From Hyposmocoma kahamanoa (lineage: Eukaryota > Arthropoda > Insecta > Lepidoptera > Cosmopterigidae): a stretch of 64,000 nt of DNA. Of the stretch, positions 11,906-24,269 are shown piece after piece (the first letter of the stretch is position 1; every line of letters starts with the position of its first letter). The translations under genes and the position numbers were made by a program. The stretch lies in NCBI RefSeq assembly GCF_003589595.1, contig NW_020653409.1, forward strand, positions 1,686,502 through 1,750,501, written 5' to 3'. Under the pieces are notes generated by a model. It was not told the origin of the DNA. It was given only the letters and a program-made list of their open reading frames with translations, and ran no database searches.

Positions 11906-12043
11906 TTCACTGGCAGTTTTTTATGTCATTCATTAGGTGAAAGTACCGGTACCTTGGCTCCAACTATGTACAAAGTTAGTCCTACGTTCGTAGGGTCACA
12001 GCGTCTATTCTTTCTGCAAAATACTATCCAGGAATTCGTTCCA

Positions 12044-12242
12044 ATTCGTCCAGGAAAGTACTGCTGCTATACATATTTCTGTCGCCTAGAAGTTACGTGA
12101 GCATTACTGTATTCCTGTATTTAAGGGTGCTGGGGAAACTACAGGCACATGGAACTTATCAACTTTATGTCTCTGGGTGACAGGTGCAGTGACAGTACCT
12201 CTCAGATTTTTGCGATTTTAAAGCATGGAATGGCGCTGCAGT
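12044..12242 (+). repeat. Repeat A, diverged
   Basis: GTCCAGGAAAGTACTGC, ACAGGCACATGGAACTTATC and CTCTGGGTGACAGGTGCAGT blocks; the 3' end is lost after the GCGATTTTAAAGC block. Confidence 0.7.
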
Positions 12243-12577
12243 TTTCAGTAACATTAAATCATAAAAAACAAATTTTTGGGGACCTGGCCGTTTGGACCCA
12301 ACATACAGTATATCCCTTATATACAGTTTCGTACCATACTTATCTTCTTCACTGTGTTAAACACTGACTGCGTCTTGTGACGGGTCACTTGTTCCTCTAC
12401 TAATATTGAATCAAAAAAGCCAAAAAGAATCTTCAAGCAAAACAGCCCTTCAGGTCCAGCCTTTTAGGTTCTATGAATCCCACCGGATGAGTACACCACT
12501 GGTCCTTGTCTAATGATATGCCGTTTAAATTTGCTAATTATCACGTTTACGTATTTCGATAGTAGCCCAATTCTTCT

Positions 12578-12765
12578 CGAGTGAGAGGCTAACGGTTCAA
12601 ACCCTTGTGGTGGCATGTAACTATGACTTTATCGCTAACGATGACTCGTTGATGAATCCGGCATAGGATCTAAACCCTCTTCTTAGAGAACATTCGTCAT
12701 CAGAAGTAGTGTAGCCTAGCTTTGGCGGAATTAAAGAGAAGGCTCGGTCCACATAATTTGTATTG
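12578..12765 (+). mobile_element. SINE-L copy, decayed
   Basis: GAGGCTAACGGTTCAAACCC, GTGGTGGCATGTAACTATGA and GGATCTAAACCCTC-type blocks; the 3' tail is not preserved. Confidence 0.5.
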
Positions 12766-14490
12766 CAAGCTATTTATTGTTGGGGGAGAAACAAAGAAAA
12801 TGTAAGGAAAAGCTGTAACAAAAACAACGGTATAAAAACACAGGTGCAATACTCTAAAACACTCCCTAACTTAAATTACATACGGATATGCTTATGGATG
12901 AATATAAAGTAGACACTTACCCCAAAAGGGTCTATATTCCTAAATGTTGCTGCTATAAGCAGTTAGGTTTACATGATTGAAAGACACGTCTTTTCCCTTC
13001 ACAGAAGGACGTCTATTTATGACAAAGGAATACATGATGAAAAAATATGTCATAAGGCTTTTCGAAGTCGCAGGGAGTCTCCTACCCGCATTAAGTCAAC
13101 CCTCTTTTTTAAGGTTACATTGACAATGTTGATGATTAAAACTCACCCGCTAATACCATTTTTGGTAATACTCCGTGAACCGTTACAGATATGATCTAGC
13201 TTCATTAAGTACTTCATAACGGTGCCCCGAGGGCTATCAGCTATTGCTGGGGAAAATTAATGTCTCTGTACTATCTTTAGATATTAATGTTTTAGATTTA
13301 TCCCCATTATAAGTAAATTGCTCGGCTGTAAAGTTTTGAATTTACTCCTTTTCGTGTCTTGGTGGTTAACAAATTAATGTTAAATCCGCAAATAAACGGA
13401 TTAAAGTTAAGATTAACGTGACTCACCACAATTACTAACGAAGCGTCGACTCAAGCCGAAACCGGTTCAAGCCAGTCAGGAAAAATAAGTAATAAATACA
13501 TTTCTCAAAGCGATGGTTAACATAACAACACAAACAATATGAACAACAACAATATGAAACTTCTTTACTACTAAATTATTTTATGGAAAATCCAAAAACT
13601 ATGTAAGATATCGTTGCAACTAAGGTAAACAAATTAATACAGGCTGTTTTATTTTGTCAAAAAAAGGGAGGCGAATTTTAAAAAGGCTATTTAGGTTGCT
13701 ATCAGACTACGGTCGTCACTGATTGCAAGCAGTTAATGCCGCACTTTGGGCCTTCTTATTGTAAACTTTTGACTTTGTACTTTGAAAGTAAACAATTTTT
13801 ACTTTAAAGATTTCTCTGAAATAGCGACAATCAAATCAGCTCTTCTGTTGTTTGCTTATAAAATATTAAAAGATATGCAAATAAAAAATAATACAATAAG
13901 TGGAAAAATTATCAATAAAATAATAAAAAATTAAATGGTTCAATATTTAACGACCTGGTAATTTGTTTTCTCATCCTCGAAAGCCATTTACTTTTATATC
14001 TTTGCTACAGTTCATTATCTTCATTCTTTACGACTGGAACGAGATCAAACGCATACATAGATACACTTCATTAACATAAAACAATGTACAGAGGATATTG
14101 AACAATTTTATTACTATAAAGAAACAATTTAGCTGCAAGTAAGTTAAATTTGAAATCGTTAAAATGATGAAAACCAGTTATTACCAATACCTAAGATATC
14201 GTAAGAACGAGAAAAAAATCTATAGAACCACTTATATTGTTTACATTATTTGTGTTATTCTACAGTACGAATACTGTCCTTGTTTTTCATATTGTTAACA
14301 GCAGTTAATAATGTGAACGACTGAATTCAGTGTCATTTTTGACTCACTGATCCATCCATCTATATGAATTTATCTTCGATGTTTTTGAATTAATATCAAT
14401 TATATCATTCTAAATCCGCAGTTCAAACACAAACAGTGAACAACTCACTTTAATTTAGTGTTTTATATGTGTTAGATTGTTTAACCACGT
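12766..14490. other. Unassigned AT-rich DNA
   Basis: A 73-codon frame at 12973 has no motif. No repeats recognised. Confidence 0.45.
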
Positions 14491-14750
14491 GATATTCAGT
14501 TATTTTTTGTGAAATTACTCCACTAGTTTGTTATAATTATTAATACAAACATCGAACACTTAGAAAAAATTCTTTCGATCCGGCCGGTTTCGAACCGACG
14601 TCTTCTAGCAAACCGTGCCAGACGCTATGCCAACTAAGCCACGGATCGAACCAACGGATCTCACGATTTCTTCTATGTGCTTATTGTCGAATCTTTGTAT
14701 CTGGTTTTTAACGATTTTTTAGCCGTAGAGCCATCTACCAGAAATCTATG
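14491..14750 (-). mobile_element. SINE2, tRNA-like unit carried internally
   Basis: Minus strand: TTTCATAGATTTCTGGTAGA leader, then GATCCGTGGCTTAGTTGGCA (box A-like), GGCACGGTTTGCTAGAAGAC, GTCGGTTCGAAACCGGCCGG (box B-like), then GTTCGATGTTTGTATTAATA and a GGAGTAATTTCACAAAAAAT end. The tRNA-like core starts more than 100 bp into the repeat. Confidence 0.78.
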
Positions 14751-15335
14751 AAATTTTTTTGGAATTTTTTCATCTTTGTATTAATAATTAGAACAAACTC
14801 ACTTTAACTTATTATTTAAGTTTTTATTTCGTAAGATAACCGTCGTTAGTCTTCCAATAAGTTAAAATAAAATAAAACTTTTACCACACACGTTCTAGTA
14901 TATATTGATAATGAATTTATGTTCGGTTTTTCAATCCATATCAGTTCTATCGTTCTAAATTCAATAATTAATAGACTAAGAAGGCACATATCTATCTATA
15001 TGAAACAATTAATCTTCAGTGTTTTAATACGTCAATTCTATACAAATATCATTCTGAATCCTATAATACTCTGCGAATGCACTCCACCAATTCTTTGCAA
15101 GACATGAGCCAACACACGACACACTACAACTTTGAAATATAACTCTTAATACATTATATATTAAAGACAGTATCCTTTAATAAAGGAGATGGTGTTTTTT
15201 TTATACGGTGAACCAAGTAGTAATTTATATGTAACTAAACGGGTTTAAAAATAGAACAAAGCCAAATATTCTTCAATACGAGAGCATTGGCTTCATATTA
15301 TTATATTATTCTTCTACTATTCTAAATTACAATCA
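14751..15335. other. Unassigned AT-rich DNA
   Basis: Starts with text close to SINE2 (TTTGTATTAATAATTAGAAC), probably an older SINE2 remnant; otherwise nothing. Confidence 0.4.
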
Positions 15336-15486
15336 AAAATAAATAACGCACACAACCCCACACTAGGGACCTACATAGACTCCACAAACAACATCCAAAC
15401 TCTCGAGAGAAATAAATGTAGGCCATTCAAAATATTTTTCCCGGGCCAGGAATCAGCATGGTAACCGTTCGGCCATGAAGGCAGTT
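15336..15486 (-). mobile_element. SINE1, degenerate with internal deletions
   Basis: Minus strand CCTTCATGGCCGAACGGTTA head, a shortened box B region and CCCTAGTGTGGGG; several deletions. Confidence 0.72.
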
Positions 15487-16027
15487 CAGTTAGTTAAGGA
15501 ACGAGCAATAACTAATTTATAACACAGATTTTTGCACGTAAAGGAATAACTTTTCGAAATTGCAAATTTGAACTTTATGTAAATTACACAAATATACCAC
15601 ATTTAAAAATCAATATTAACAGTTTGTTTAATAAGGATTTTAATCCATTTTTTATGAATTAAGTATTTTAAGTTCACCCTGTATTGCTAGATACCCATAT
15701 CAATGGTTGTAACCAACAAAACCAATGGGAAACATGTAAATGAATGAAAGACGAATGGGCAAAGTCGGCAAAACCAGATGCACTCGCGCACAACAATGGG
15801 GCCAAATACGATTCAACGAAGTCTCCTTTTCAAATCGCATGTCTGTACTGGTCGCGAGACAATCGTTTGGAAATTTTAATTTCTATGCATTAGCTTCACA
15901 TGACACTATGTCAGATATTAGACATTGATAAATATCAAGTCAACCTATTTAACATTACGTGATGATGAATGGGTATTATATACATCAATTGAGAGCTTTG
16001 GGTTCCTTAAGTCGCCATGCAAATTCA
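15487..16027. other. Unassigned AT-rich DNA
   Basis: Nothing recognised before MITE copy 3. Confidence 0.5.
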
Positions 16028-16035
16028 TTCGCAAT

Positions 16036-16263
16036 CATTGACTTACAATTATATGGACGTCGGGTCCGCGCTAAAAAGTGTCCGCACTTGTAAGGCGCTA
16101 AAATCGTATACAGAGCGCGACACTCCGCTTTAGTCTTCATTTGTTCTACGGACAGCGCGATACTGCGATGACATAACAATTTAAATTTCGAATAGGTTGA
16201 CTTGGGACATTTTTTTCGTGGTTTTTGTATTAGACCCGTCGTCCATTTATTTGTAAGTCAATG
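16036..16263 (-). mobile_element. MITE copy 3 (short form, 228 bp)
   Basis: Inverted orientation of the same family. The 8-bp duplication TTCGCAAT lies at 16028-16035 and 16264-16271. It is the same length as the other short copies and nearly identical to them by eye, suggesting a recent burst. It lies about 100 bp before the first assembly gap. Confidence 0.92.
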
Positions 16264-16369
16264 TTCGCAATTAAATTTTGTGATCCTACTTTGATATTTA
16301 GCTAACTAAAGTTAATCATTCAAAGAAAAGAAAATATAATTTAAACTTTATCCTGTTGGCATATCGTTG

Positions 16370-16769
16370 NNNNNNNNNNNNNNNNNNNNNNNNNNNNNNN
16401 NNNNNNNNNNNNNNNNNNNNNNNNNNNNNNNNNNNNNNNNNNNNNNNNNNNNNNNNNNNNNNNNNNNNNNNNNNNNNNNNNNNNNNNNNNNNNNNNNNNN
16501 NNNNNNNNNNNNNNNNNNNNNNNNNNNNNNNNNNNNNNNNNNNNNNNNNNNNNNNNNNNNNNNNNNNNNNNNNNNNNNNNNNNNNNNNNNNNNNNNNNNN
16601 NNNNNNNNNNNNNNNNNNNNNNNNNNNNNNNNNNNNNNNNNNNNNNNNNNNNNNNNNNNNNNNNNNNNNNNNNNNNNNNNNNNNNNNNNNNNNNNNNNNN
16701 NNNNNNNNNNNNNNNNNNNNNNNNNNNNNNNNNNNNNNNNNNNNNNNNNNNNNNNNNNNNNNNNNNNNN
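16370..16769. other. Assembly gap, 400 N
   Basis: A run of exactly 400 N. Open frames reported across it are artefacts. Confidence 0.99.
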
Positions 16770-18830
16770 GAATAACATCAAATTAGGCTGAATGATATAA
16801 ATCATTCCTCTGAAATGTAAAAAAATAAACACAAATCATCGGCTAAATTTGAAAAACGGGTTGCTTTGTTTTTTTACGAAATCCCTTTTTTACACTTCAA
16901 GCGCAATATCGGGCAATCAAAGCTTAAAATATAATTTGTAAACCTCCTTTTAGTAACAAAGTAAAGTTATATGTAATTATATAATTATTTCTACTAATTA
17001 TGTTTCTTGAACCTATTCAAAAGTTCACATCAAAGGCGATTTAAGTCATAGAAATTAGGAGCACTTTCAAAATGGCCTCATAATAATATAAGGACTTATA
17101 ATGCTTTAGTTTGTTGCTTGGCCATGATTGTTTTTTTTTACCTCAAGTATGATCTCCACAACAGCACTCCAACAAAGAGGATCTTCCAAAAATAAATAAT
17201 TTGCTACTATCTAATCGTGTTAACCGACAATATACATCGGAACTGACGTTGCCCCAAACCTAGTGGCCGCCATTTAAGAAACACTAAGACATACCGATTT
17301 CCCGCGAAAAAAATATCAGACAACTATTGATATGACATGCCTTAGCCTGTCCCGAAGGACGAAAAGTTGTACAACTACTGAAATTAAGAACTCGTGAAGT
17401 AAAAATCTATAAAAAATACAAAAAATTGCGTTGAAAGTAAACGAACTAGAGAATTAAGTGAGATCTAAAAGAAAATGATTCACGAAACTAAATGAACTTG
17501 TTCCGTCCATTAAATCTAAGCGTGATTTTCCACTTAAGAGTAAAACTAAGTATAAAAAAACCTACTTACGGTACACAACGTACAATAGTAACGAATAAGT
17601 AACAAGGAAACAACATCACACGTGGGAAACTCTGACTGAGCCACTATTGTTTTAGACTCACTTGAGGTCAAAACAGAATGTGACCAGTTCTTGACCTTTC
17701 TTTGTAGCGATTGCTTTAGAATGGAGGAATAAACGGATTCTTTAAATTGTTTGACCAAACTAATATTATAAATGCGGAAGTAACTCCGTCTGACTGCAAC
17801 GTTTTTGGTCTGGAGATAGTTGAGACTTAGGAGAAGGACATAGGTTACTGTTTGTCACAAAAATAAATCGTAAAGGGAGTAAAAGAGGGGACAAAACTTT
17901 GCATGACGAACCAAGCAAGGAATCATTTCTCAAGCAAGGAATCTGAAAATACCTAATATATATACAACAATGCATTTCGTGCTATGCTTCGGCTTCCCTG
18001 GCGGAGTGCGTCTGGCATGTACACCGTGAAAAGAGTAGCAGATTTTTTCGCCATAATACCATAAATAGCCATTGGTCTTTTCTTACAAGAGTGGATAATA
18101 CGGCCAACATTATTGTAAGGACCATTTGTGGCAGATTTTAACTATTTGGACAGATTTAATTTTTATTAATTTTCATTGCTGCAGAACATGATAAGTTATA
18201 TTAGATGTGGCAGAGTTTGGTAGATTTCGGAATATTCGAGAAGATCTTTATCATTTTTCGGAACAAACTGAAAACTTGTTGTTTTCTGCTACTACGAACA
18301 AACATCTGACGCGAAATACAGGATAATATTATTGACATACCTATAATCAACTTTATTACCCCAGCTTCTACAGGTTGTAGTCAATTAGCTTTTTTTGATG
18401 CTTTGATAATGAATCACAAGTATTAATAGGTCTTCTTAATGCACGTCGTCAAAAACACTGGGTCACAAAATACACGAGATGTCGCCAACCTTCTTTATTA
18501 ATGCGTGTACACCTAAATATAGAAACATTTTATTTTCTTATTTATTTTATATATGCCTTTTGTAAGTAATAAACAATGTTTCAGCGTTTTTGATCAATTA
18601 CTCCTCAGAGTAAGTACTCTACCAGCTAGTAGAAAATAAGATTGTTTTATGGTCATGTAGTAAAATTGTCTTAGAAAGCATAATAAACTAATAATGTAAG
18701 CAAGTTTCATTTTTACGCGCCAAACAACAAAAGTTTGATAGAAATTTTCTACATGTTTTTCGATATCTTTTACGAAAAAAAACTGTTGAGATTGTTATGC
18801 CAGTGCTATTTTATAGACTTCCAACTTGTT
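16770..18830. other. Unassigned AT-rich DNA
   Basis: No repeat of this window and no coding signal; frames of about 70 codons only. Confidence 0.45.
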
Positions 18831-19123
18831 TCGTTCTAAAATATATTTCTGAGAAATCGTGGATTGATGTCGAAGACGTTAGTGTCACTTGGCGGGAGAA
18901 CAACGTGATCGTGAGATACAAATCGTGATATTGTTATTTCTTTGTTCAATTGACTTGTTTTTTGTTGTAAAATAAGTGTAAAAGCCATAGCTGCTATGAC
19001 AACACGTAATTCGTCGCGGATAACCCATCAGCATACTTCCAAAATTAACGTCGTTGTTCCCCAATCTGAGGTAAATAAAGTTGCCATTTGTAGAAACTAT
19101 GTAACTGTAGAAAAATATATTAT
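18831..19123 (+). other. Possible 5' leader with short ORF and a splice-donor-like end
   Basis: A CpG-containing leader precedes ATG at 18996. 25 codons (MTTRNSSRITHQHTSKIN...) run to CAATCTGAGGTAAATA, where GAG|GTAAAT fits a splice donor. It could be a first exon or the start of a retroelement ORF1; no continuation was identified. Confidence 0.2.
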
Positions 19124-19245
19124 TGTATTTTTTTGTGAAATAACTTCACTAGTTTTTATTGTGAGTGTAAGTTATTATTAATACAAACATCCAACACGCA
19201 GAAACAGTTTTTCGACACGACGGGACTTGAACGCACGACTATACT
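19124..19245 (-). mobile_element. SINE2, 3' portion only
   Basis: Minus strand CGTGCGTTCAAGTCCCGTCG (box B-like), then GTTGGATGTTTGTATTAATA and GTGAAGTTATTTCACAAAAA. Confidence 0.65.
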
Positions 19246-19825
19246 ATCAAATGTCAAATGGCTTTAAAATAAAACTAAAAAATGGAATTCGAATTCAGCG
19301 CTATTTGCATACATAATAAAGCACGTGACTGTGACGTAACCACGATTTTGTAATCGGTTAAAAAGGCGGTTCGTGCATCCAAAAACTTGTCGCCGGAAAT
19401 GGCAAGAAACTGTAGTCCAGAAATGAAGTCATAAATAAAAAACATAGCAGTGCGTCGACCGATGATTCCCACATTATAACGCAACCAAAATGTACCGTTT
19501 TAACTGGTCGAAATTAAATAACCAGATCGGATCTTAATAGTTGAATATTTTATTAAACTCGGCGAGTACTCTATTAGTTAGTAGAACAGAAAATATTTAG
19601 CAGGAATTTATCGCTTTTCTAGAGTTTTGTGCACCAATTCCAGACCGCAGTAATAAAGAATTTACTACGTATCGTATTTTTTCTCGTGTCGGTCTTGTAA
19701 CATTTTTTTACGTGTAAGGGTTGTTAACCCGCCGCACAACTCCCGAAATGCTCGAGGACCACACCCGGAGAGTTGGTCAGCGAGTAAATCGGACTTAATT
19801 GGATAACGTAGGTAGGCTACTACAG
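19246..19825. other. Unassigned AT-rich DNA
   Basis: Nothing recognised; probably includes eroded upstream parts of the Jockey-like copy that follows. Confidence 0.4.
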
Positions 19826-20085
19826 ACAAAAAATATTAAAACTATAGTGAAATAAAAACTTTATACTAAATGTTATTTATACAGCTTCTGCGTACTTGGA
19901 TGACAAGAATCCGTGGTAGTGACCCCTTTAACTCCTGCAGGTATATAAAATGTTTGAAATAAATATTGTAAATGTAAATTCTTCTCAGGGGAATCTGCCT
20001 TACGAATGAGCTGTAGAGTTTTATTAATGTGACGATTTCAAGTATAATTGGCTTGCCTATGAAATAAAGGTAATTTGAATTAGCA
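19826..20085 (+). mobile_element. 3' end of a Jockey-like non-LTR retrotransposon (RT C-terminus plus 3' UTR)
   Basis: Frame-broken translation reads KNIKTIVK, stop, KLYTKCY, then after a frameshift YLDDKNPW and a stop. This is the usual C-terminal ending of Jockey-type ORF2 proteins. The following GTGACCC(C/G)TTTA and a GAAATAAAGGTAA-type end look like the element's 3' UTR. The same ending occurs on the minus strand at 21545-22115 and 60130-60265, so it is one family. It is 5'-truncated and dead. Confidence 0.65.
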
Positions 20086-20094
20086 TTCGACCGC

Positions 20095-20460
20095 TCGCAT
20101 ATCCGCCACCCGGGAGATGCTCTTCCACGCCGTGATGGTCAGCGCCAGGGCCAGAAAAATATAGAGATCAAGGATCTGGTAAAGAAGGCTAACATCGTGG
20201 GAGAGACCAAATCAAACCGACTTCACTGGCTGGGCCACGTCGAAAGGATGATGAAGATTGGGCAGTCAAAAGAGCATATCTGGGGCAACTGACTGGCAGC
20301 AGACCGGTTCGACGTCCTAGATATCGTTGGATCGACCAAGTTCACAAAGACCTGTGTGAGCTTCAAACAGCCGATTGGTAACAGGCAGAAGTATGGCGCA
20401 TCTTTGTGTTGGAGGCCAAGATCAACTTCGGGTTGCTGAGCCGGCGAAGTAATTAACTAC
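20095..20460 (+). mobile_element. Non-LTR retrotransposon ORF2 C-terminal fragment (GRP-R-RW type), degenerate
   Basis: Two overlapping frames give LHWLGHVERMMK, then after a stop and frameshift GSRPVRRPRYRWIDQVHKDL, ADW, stop, AEVWRIFVLEAK and a stop. The W-GHV-RM, (G)RP-R-RW-D and final DW...WR...A pattern is the usual C-terminal tail of a large class of insect LINE ORF2 proteins downstream of the RT domain. At least one frameshift and two stops make it non-functional. It abuts the Jockey-like 3' end just upstream, so two elements landed side by side. Confidence 0.75.
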
Positions 20461-21544
20461 TTATACCGATAGCTTTCTAGATGTGGCCTCAAAAACGTCT
20501 AATTCATATCAAGAATATTGTTAAAAAACTGAGTCACATCAAAAACCAACAAATCATAAACCGGCCTAATGTTGTCAAATGATTATTTTAATCACTAGAA
20601 AGCTCGGTGTTTTGTGCACTATGAAATTTGGCATGAAGGAGGCGCAGTTTCGTAAAATCGACCGCAAAGTATGTTTTTGTTAGTTTGGCCTAACAAAAAC
20701 ATTACAATAGATATGAGTGAAACTGTTTAGGAAATTGACCAACCCATACTTGGGGTTTTTGGAAAATCAATTACCGTGGGGAAACCCGCATTGCAAAACC
20801 TAATGCAACATTTCGAAAACGCTAACGGCCATTGGTGGTAAGTGCCAAATTATATTAAGAATAGTCTAAGATAATCCCCGTGACAGTTCATAAAAATCTA
20901 CACAATATAACCTTGTAGCAACGTGCATTAATTTACGTATTTCATAAACTATTTTTATAAGTAGGTATCGCTTTTAAATTAATAGCCTTTGTTTAAGTAA
21001 ATACTCTAAATTACAGTAAAAATAACACCAAATCAATGTTTATTTGTAAGAAGTGAGCGAAAAACATTTTTTTTATGAAATTCATTAATTTTTTACGACA
21101 ATGTGCAAAGGTTGTGCAAATTTCATTACACTGCATTTGCTATGAGGTACCTATATCGATAAAAAGTTTTGAATAATTTAATAAGTACATTTACTTACTT
21201 ATACATTTATAGTACGGATTTTTTTCCTAAAGTATTAAATTCTAATTTTAATTTTAGGCAATGAATTAACATGTCAGTGTTATTACTATTTGAAACCTAT
21301 AAATTAATGATACGAACAGTGTATTTGAAATTTTCTAAAATATGTAACGAAATTGCATTTGTAGTACAGTTGTTTGTTTTATGCCTTCAATATAAACACT
21401 TCACACATCGTTATATCGTTCAGAATACGTCAGAAACATAAAAATATAAGAGAGAAGTTTTGCTTCAAAAATCAAATACAATAAATCTTTGATGTTTGTA
21501 AGTATACATTTGAATACAATAATCATTACAATATTTAATTTAAC
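20461..21544. other. Unassigned AT-rich DNA
   Basis: Between two LINE relics; the last ~100 bp is likely 3' UTR of the minus-strand copy. No frame of note. Confidence 0.4.
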
Positions 21545-22115
21545 ATTAGATCTAGACTACCCGCTAGAGCTAAACGGGTCACTACCATAAAGTTTGTCAT
21601 CCGATCCATTTAGTATAAAGTTTTTGTTTCACTATAGTTTTAAACCTGTATGGAAAATTTAGAATATCAATCCGAATCTTATTATAGAAGCGTATACATT
21701 GTTTCTTAAATGTATTTGAAACTTTGTGATATGGACTACTGTCAAGAACAGCTAGTTTATTTTTATTCCTCGTATAATATTATGTCTGTCACTATTTTTC
21801 ATAAAAAAATTAATAACTTTCTTTACATAAACAACATTTTCGTAAATATACTGTGACGTTAGTGTAAGAATGTTAATCTCTTTAAACTATCTCTCAAAGG
21901 CATTTTGGGGTCCAGATTCTAACCGCACGTTTCTGCAGAACAAAGATGCTATTAATATCGACGGCATTACTCCAAAGCAAAATGCCGTATGTCATTAGAC
22001 TGTGAAAGTAGCTGAAGTAAACCAATTTAGCTGTTTCGACGTCTGGAAGTTTTCGTATTTTTTTAATCGCGTACACTGCAGAGCTGAGCCGTTTTGGTAC
22101 CTTATTTGTTGCTGG
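21545..22115 (-). mobile_element. Jockey-like non-LTR retrotransposon RT C-terminal fragment
   Basis: On the minus strand from about 22110: KRLSSAVYAIKKIR, VETAKLVYFSYFHSLMTYG, LLWSNAVDINSIFVLQKRAV, then a frameshift and LTLTSQYIYENVVYVKK, SDRHNI, followed by stops, KLYTKW and a GGTAGTGACCCGTTTA ending. This ordered set (YFHS-M-YG-LLWG-A, the VLQKRA-R helix, the IYEN motif, the final helix) is the thumb and C-terminal region of Jockey-clade RT proteins. There are several frameshifts and stops, and no catalytic domain remains. It shares its 3' end with the copies at 19826 and 60130. Confidence 0.82.
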
Positions 22116-22754
22116 TATACTGTTTTCCCGACGATGTGATATTCTCGTATGATTTTACCACAATTTCAGTTTGTCTCCAACACTCCATTGTCCAGACAAG
22201 TACAGGCCATTGTGGGCGATTCCGCGAAGCCGCGAAGCCACGCTTCCTATATCATTGTCACCCATTGTTTATTAATTTGAGTTCGTGAAATACGATACTG
22301 CGTGGCTATATTGTCTTGGAAACATTGAATCGGCACAGGGAATATAATGCAGACTTTTAAACAGTCACTGACAAGCAAAATGAAAATTAAACGTATACAC
22401 AGAAAACTGTTTTTTGAATATTACTTCCGCGAAACTTTTTTGCATGTATTGAAATAAAACTACAAGTACAATGTACCACGTACTCGTAACTAGAGAACTA
22501 CCGTTTTTTAGTCGTTTTTCTGATTAACTTTTTGTCAGCTATCATTCAATATCATGTTCTTATTTTCAAACAGTCAACGGGACCATGGAATCTGTAAAAA
22601 CCCACAACATCGGTTTGTCTGAAAAACGAAATATATGTAATTTCCATCAGAGTATATTGTTTCATTTTCAAAGAAAGTATTCGTAAATACAAAAAATCCG
22701 TTTCAATTCAATTCAATTCAAGACGGTTTTGGTGCTGGTGATTTTTTTTTATAT
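22116..22754. other. Unassigned AT-rich DNA
   Basis: Nothing recognised between the Jockey-like relic and repeat F. A short GGCGATTCCGCGAAGCCGCG patch near 22217 is of unknown origin. Confidence 0.4.
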
Positions 22755-23190
22755 TAATAGACACACGCTTGGCCACAATCTCACCTGATGTTAAGCGACG
22801 ATGGGTCGCGTTTGCCAAAAAAATGCCTATTCACTCTAGCCTTGAATAGCCTCAAATTGTACTTTTCAGGAAATACAGATGCCGTACGCATCAGAAACAA
22901 AGTGCTTAGTGCGAATAGGTGTAATATCAATGACATAAGAATGGAGTTCTAGTCGACCGAAGGAGGAACGGTGAGGGCGGAACCAAATTGAAAAGTTCCT
23001 GCGCACACTCCCCGAAATGTATTCGATAGAAAACCGACTTTAACCGACGCAGGCTACTTTTCTGCGATGGTCGAGATTTTGTAGCTTCGACTCCACTAGA
23101 GAATTATTGTTAATAAGTCTCTTTGCTTTTCGCTCCACCGAGTCCAAGGCAGCTAACTGGTAATGGGCAGAGCCAAAAAGAGAGCGAAGT
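22755..23190 (+). repeat. Repeat F, long copy (LINE 3'-UTR-like)
   Basis: TTGGCCACAATCTCACCTGA, TGTTAAGCGACGATGG, ATGCCTATTCACTCTAGCCT, ACCGAAGGAGGAACGGTGAG, TTCCTGCGCACACTCCCCGA, TTTGTAGCTTCGACTCCACT, CGCTCCACCGAGTCCAAGGC, AGCTAACTGGTAATGGGCAG. The order matches a repeat I know as common in Lepidoptera, thought to be 3' sequence of non-LTR elements; class not proven. Confidence 0.7.
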
Positions 23191-23733
23191 CAGTGGTACT
23201 AGACACTACACTGAAAGTCATGCAGCACATACCCTATATGGTACGCCGATGGGAAACTAAACTGGAGCGCGCGGGGACGCCCGAACCCCCCCGGGAGTGG
23301 CCATCGGCTCCTTTCATCCGGTCGCCAACCGTCACGATGGGATTTTTCGCGAGTTGGCGGGGCAGCCTTTCACTGGAGGATAATCAGCTAATTGGGCCCC
23401 CTACTACCTGCGATCGGCCAGCGGAGCACCGTGCTTTGGATCCCGCTACCCTCCGCATCTAGGTTCCCTGCGCAAGAACAAGGAAGCCCCGAGATCAACC
23501 AAATCAGTGTAGTGCAACTTTACAGACCCTTCACTCTGGAGCGGCTACTCTGGGCGTTAAGCCGGAACACAGCCATAGCTGCTTAGCGGCTAGGTTTCGT
23601 CGAGGTCACCAGCCATGACCAAGGTCTACCACCGGAATTTGTAGCTTATTTGGCAATTGGCACCACCCAGGGGTCAAGTGTAGGGTCTCGAGGGTACACA
23701 GCCTACGGACGCGAGCTACTTAAACTCCAAAAA
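23191..23733. other. GC-richer unassigned block
   Basis: It lies between repeat F and a minus-strand repeat A. It contains GCGCGGGGACGCCCGAACCC and GGAGTGGCCATCGGCTCCTT. Open frames of 99 and 114 codons exist here but run into repeat F or repeat A sequence. Inference: inserted retroelement sequence. Confidence 0.35.
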
Positions 23734-23963
23734 CCTGTCCATAACAGTTGCAGTGCCACTCAGAGCTTTAAATCGCAAAGATCTAAGGGGCACTGCCACT
23801 GCGTCCGTCACCTTAAGGTACAACTTATGCCTCAAGTCCCATGTGCCTGTAATTTCACCATAACCCGGAACGCAGCAATGGCCATATTATTGGTTGGCGG
23901 CAGAAGCAGTAAGGTGGCAGTACTTCCCTGGAAGAACTCTTTCACAAGGAGCTCTACTGCTAC
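23734..23963 (-). repeat. Repeat A
   Basis: Minus strand copy from GTAGCAGTAGAGCTCCTTGT to GCAACTGTTATGGACAGG; the 3' tail is absent. Confidence 0.8.
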
Positions 23964-23974
23964 GAAGAGCCAAT

Positions 23975-24150
23975 TAGCCTACTACTGGACATAGGTCCTA
24001 TCTGGAAAATGGGGAGAGTACTGCACTCGGATGAAATCAGTGACAACAGACTATGACAACCCTATACACTGGCTGATCCGAGGTCAGAACCTGAACTTAG
24101 AAGGTTCCTGTGCACGCACAGGTTATGTTAGGGAGGGTCACTAATACTAT
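23975..24150 (+). repeat. Repeat I
   Basis: GGTCCTATCTGGAAAATGGG, GAGAGTACTGCACTCGGATG, GGCTGATCCGAGGTCAGAAC, AAGGTTCCTGTGCACGCACA, GTTAGGGAGGGTCACTAATA. It shares spaced blocks with 31590-31745. It is relatively GC-rich and could be retroelement 3' sequence. Confidence 0.5.
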
Positions 24151-24269
24151 TATAAAGTATAAGTAATATTTTTATTTATTCTGTCAAAACAACTATGATC
24201 CAATTAATGTTAGTAGGTACAGCCTTAAAACTATTTTAGTACTTAAATTCTATAAGAGACTTTGTAGTC

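Noticed and set aside
16341..16832. Open frames of 139-163 codons around 16.4-16.8 kb
   Set aside because: They consist of N codons across the assembly gap.
23163..23994. Plus-strand frames of 99 and 114 codons that could be a gag-like ORF
   Set aside because: The first starts inside repeat F and the second runs into a reversed repeat A; no zinc-knuckle motif.
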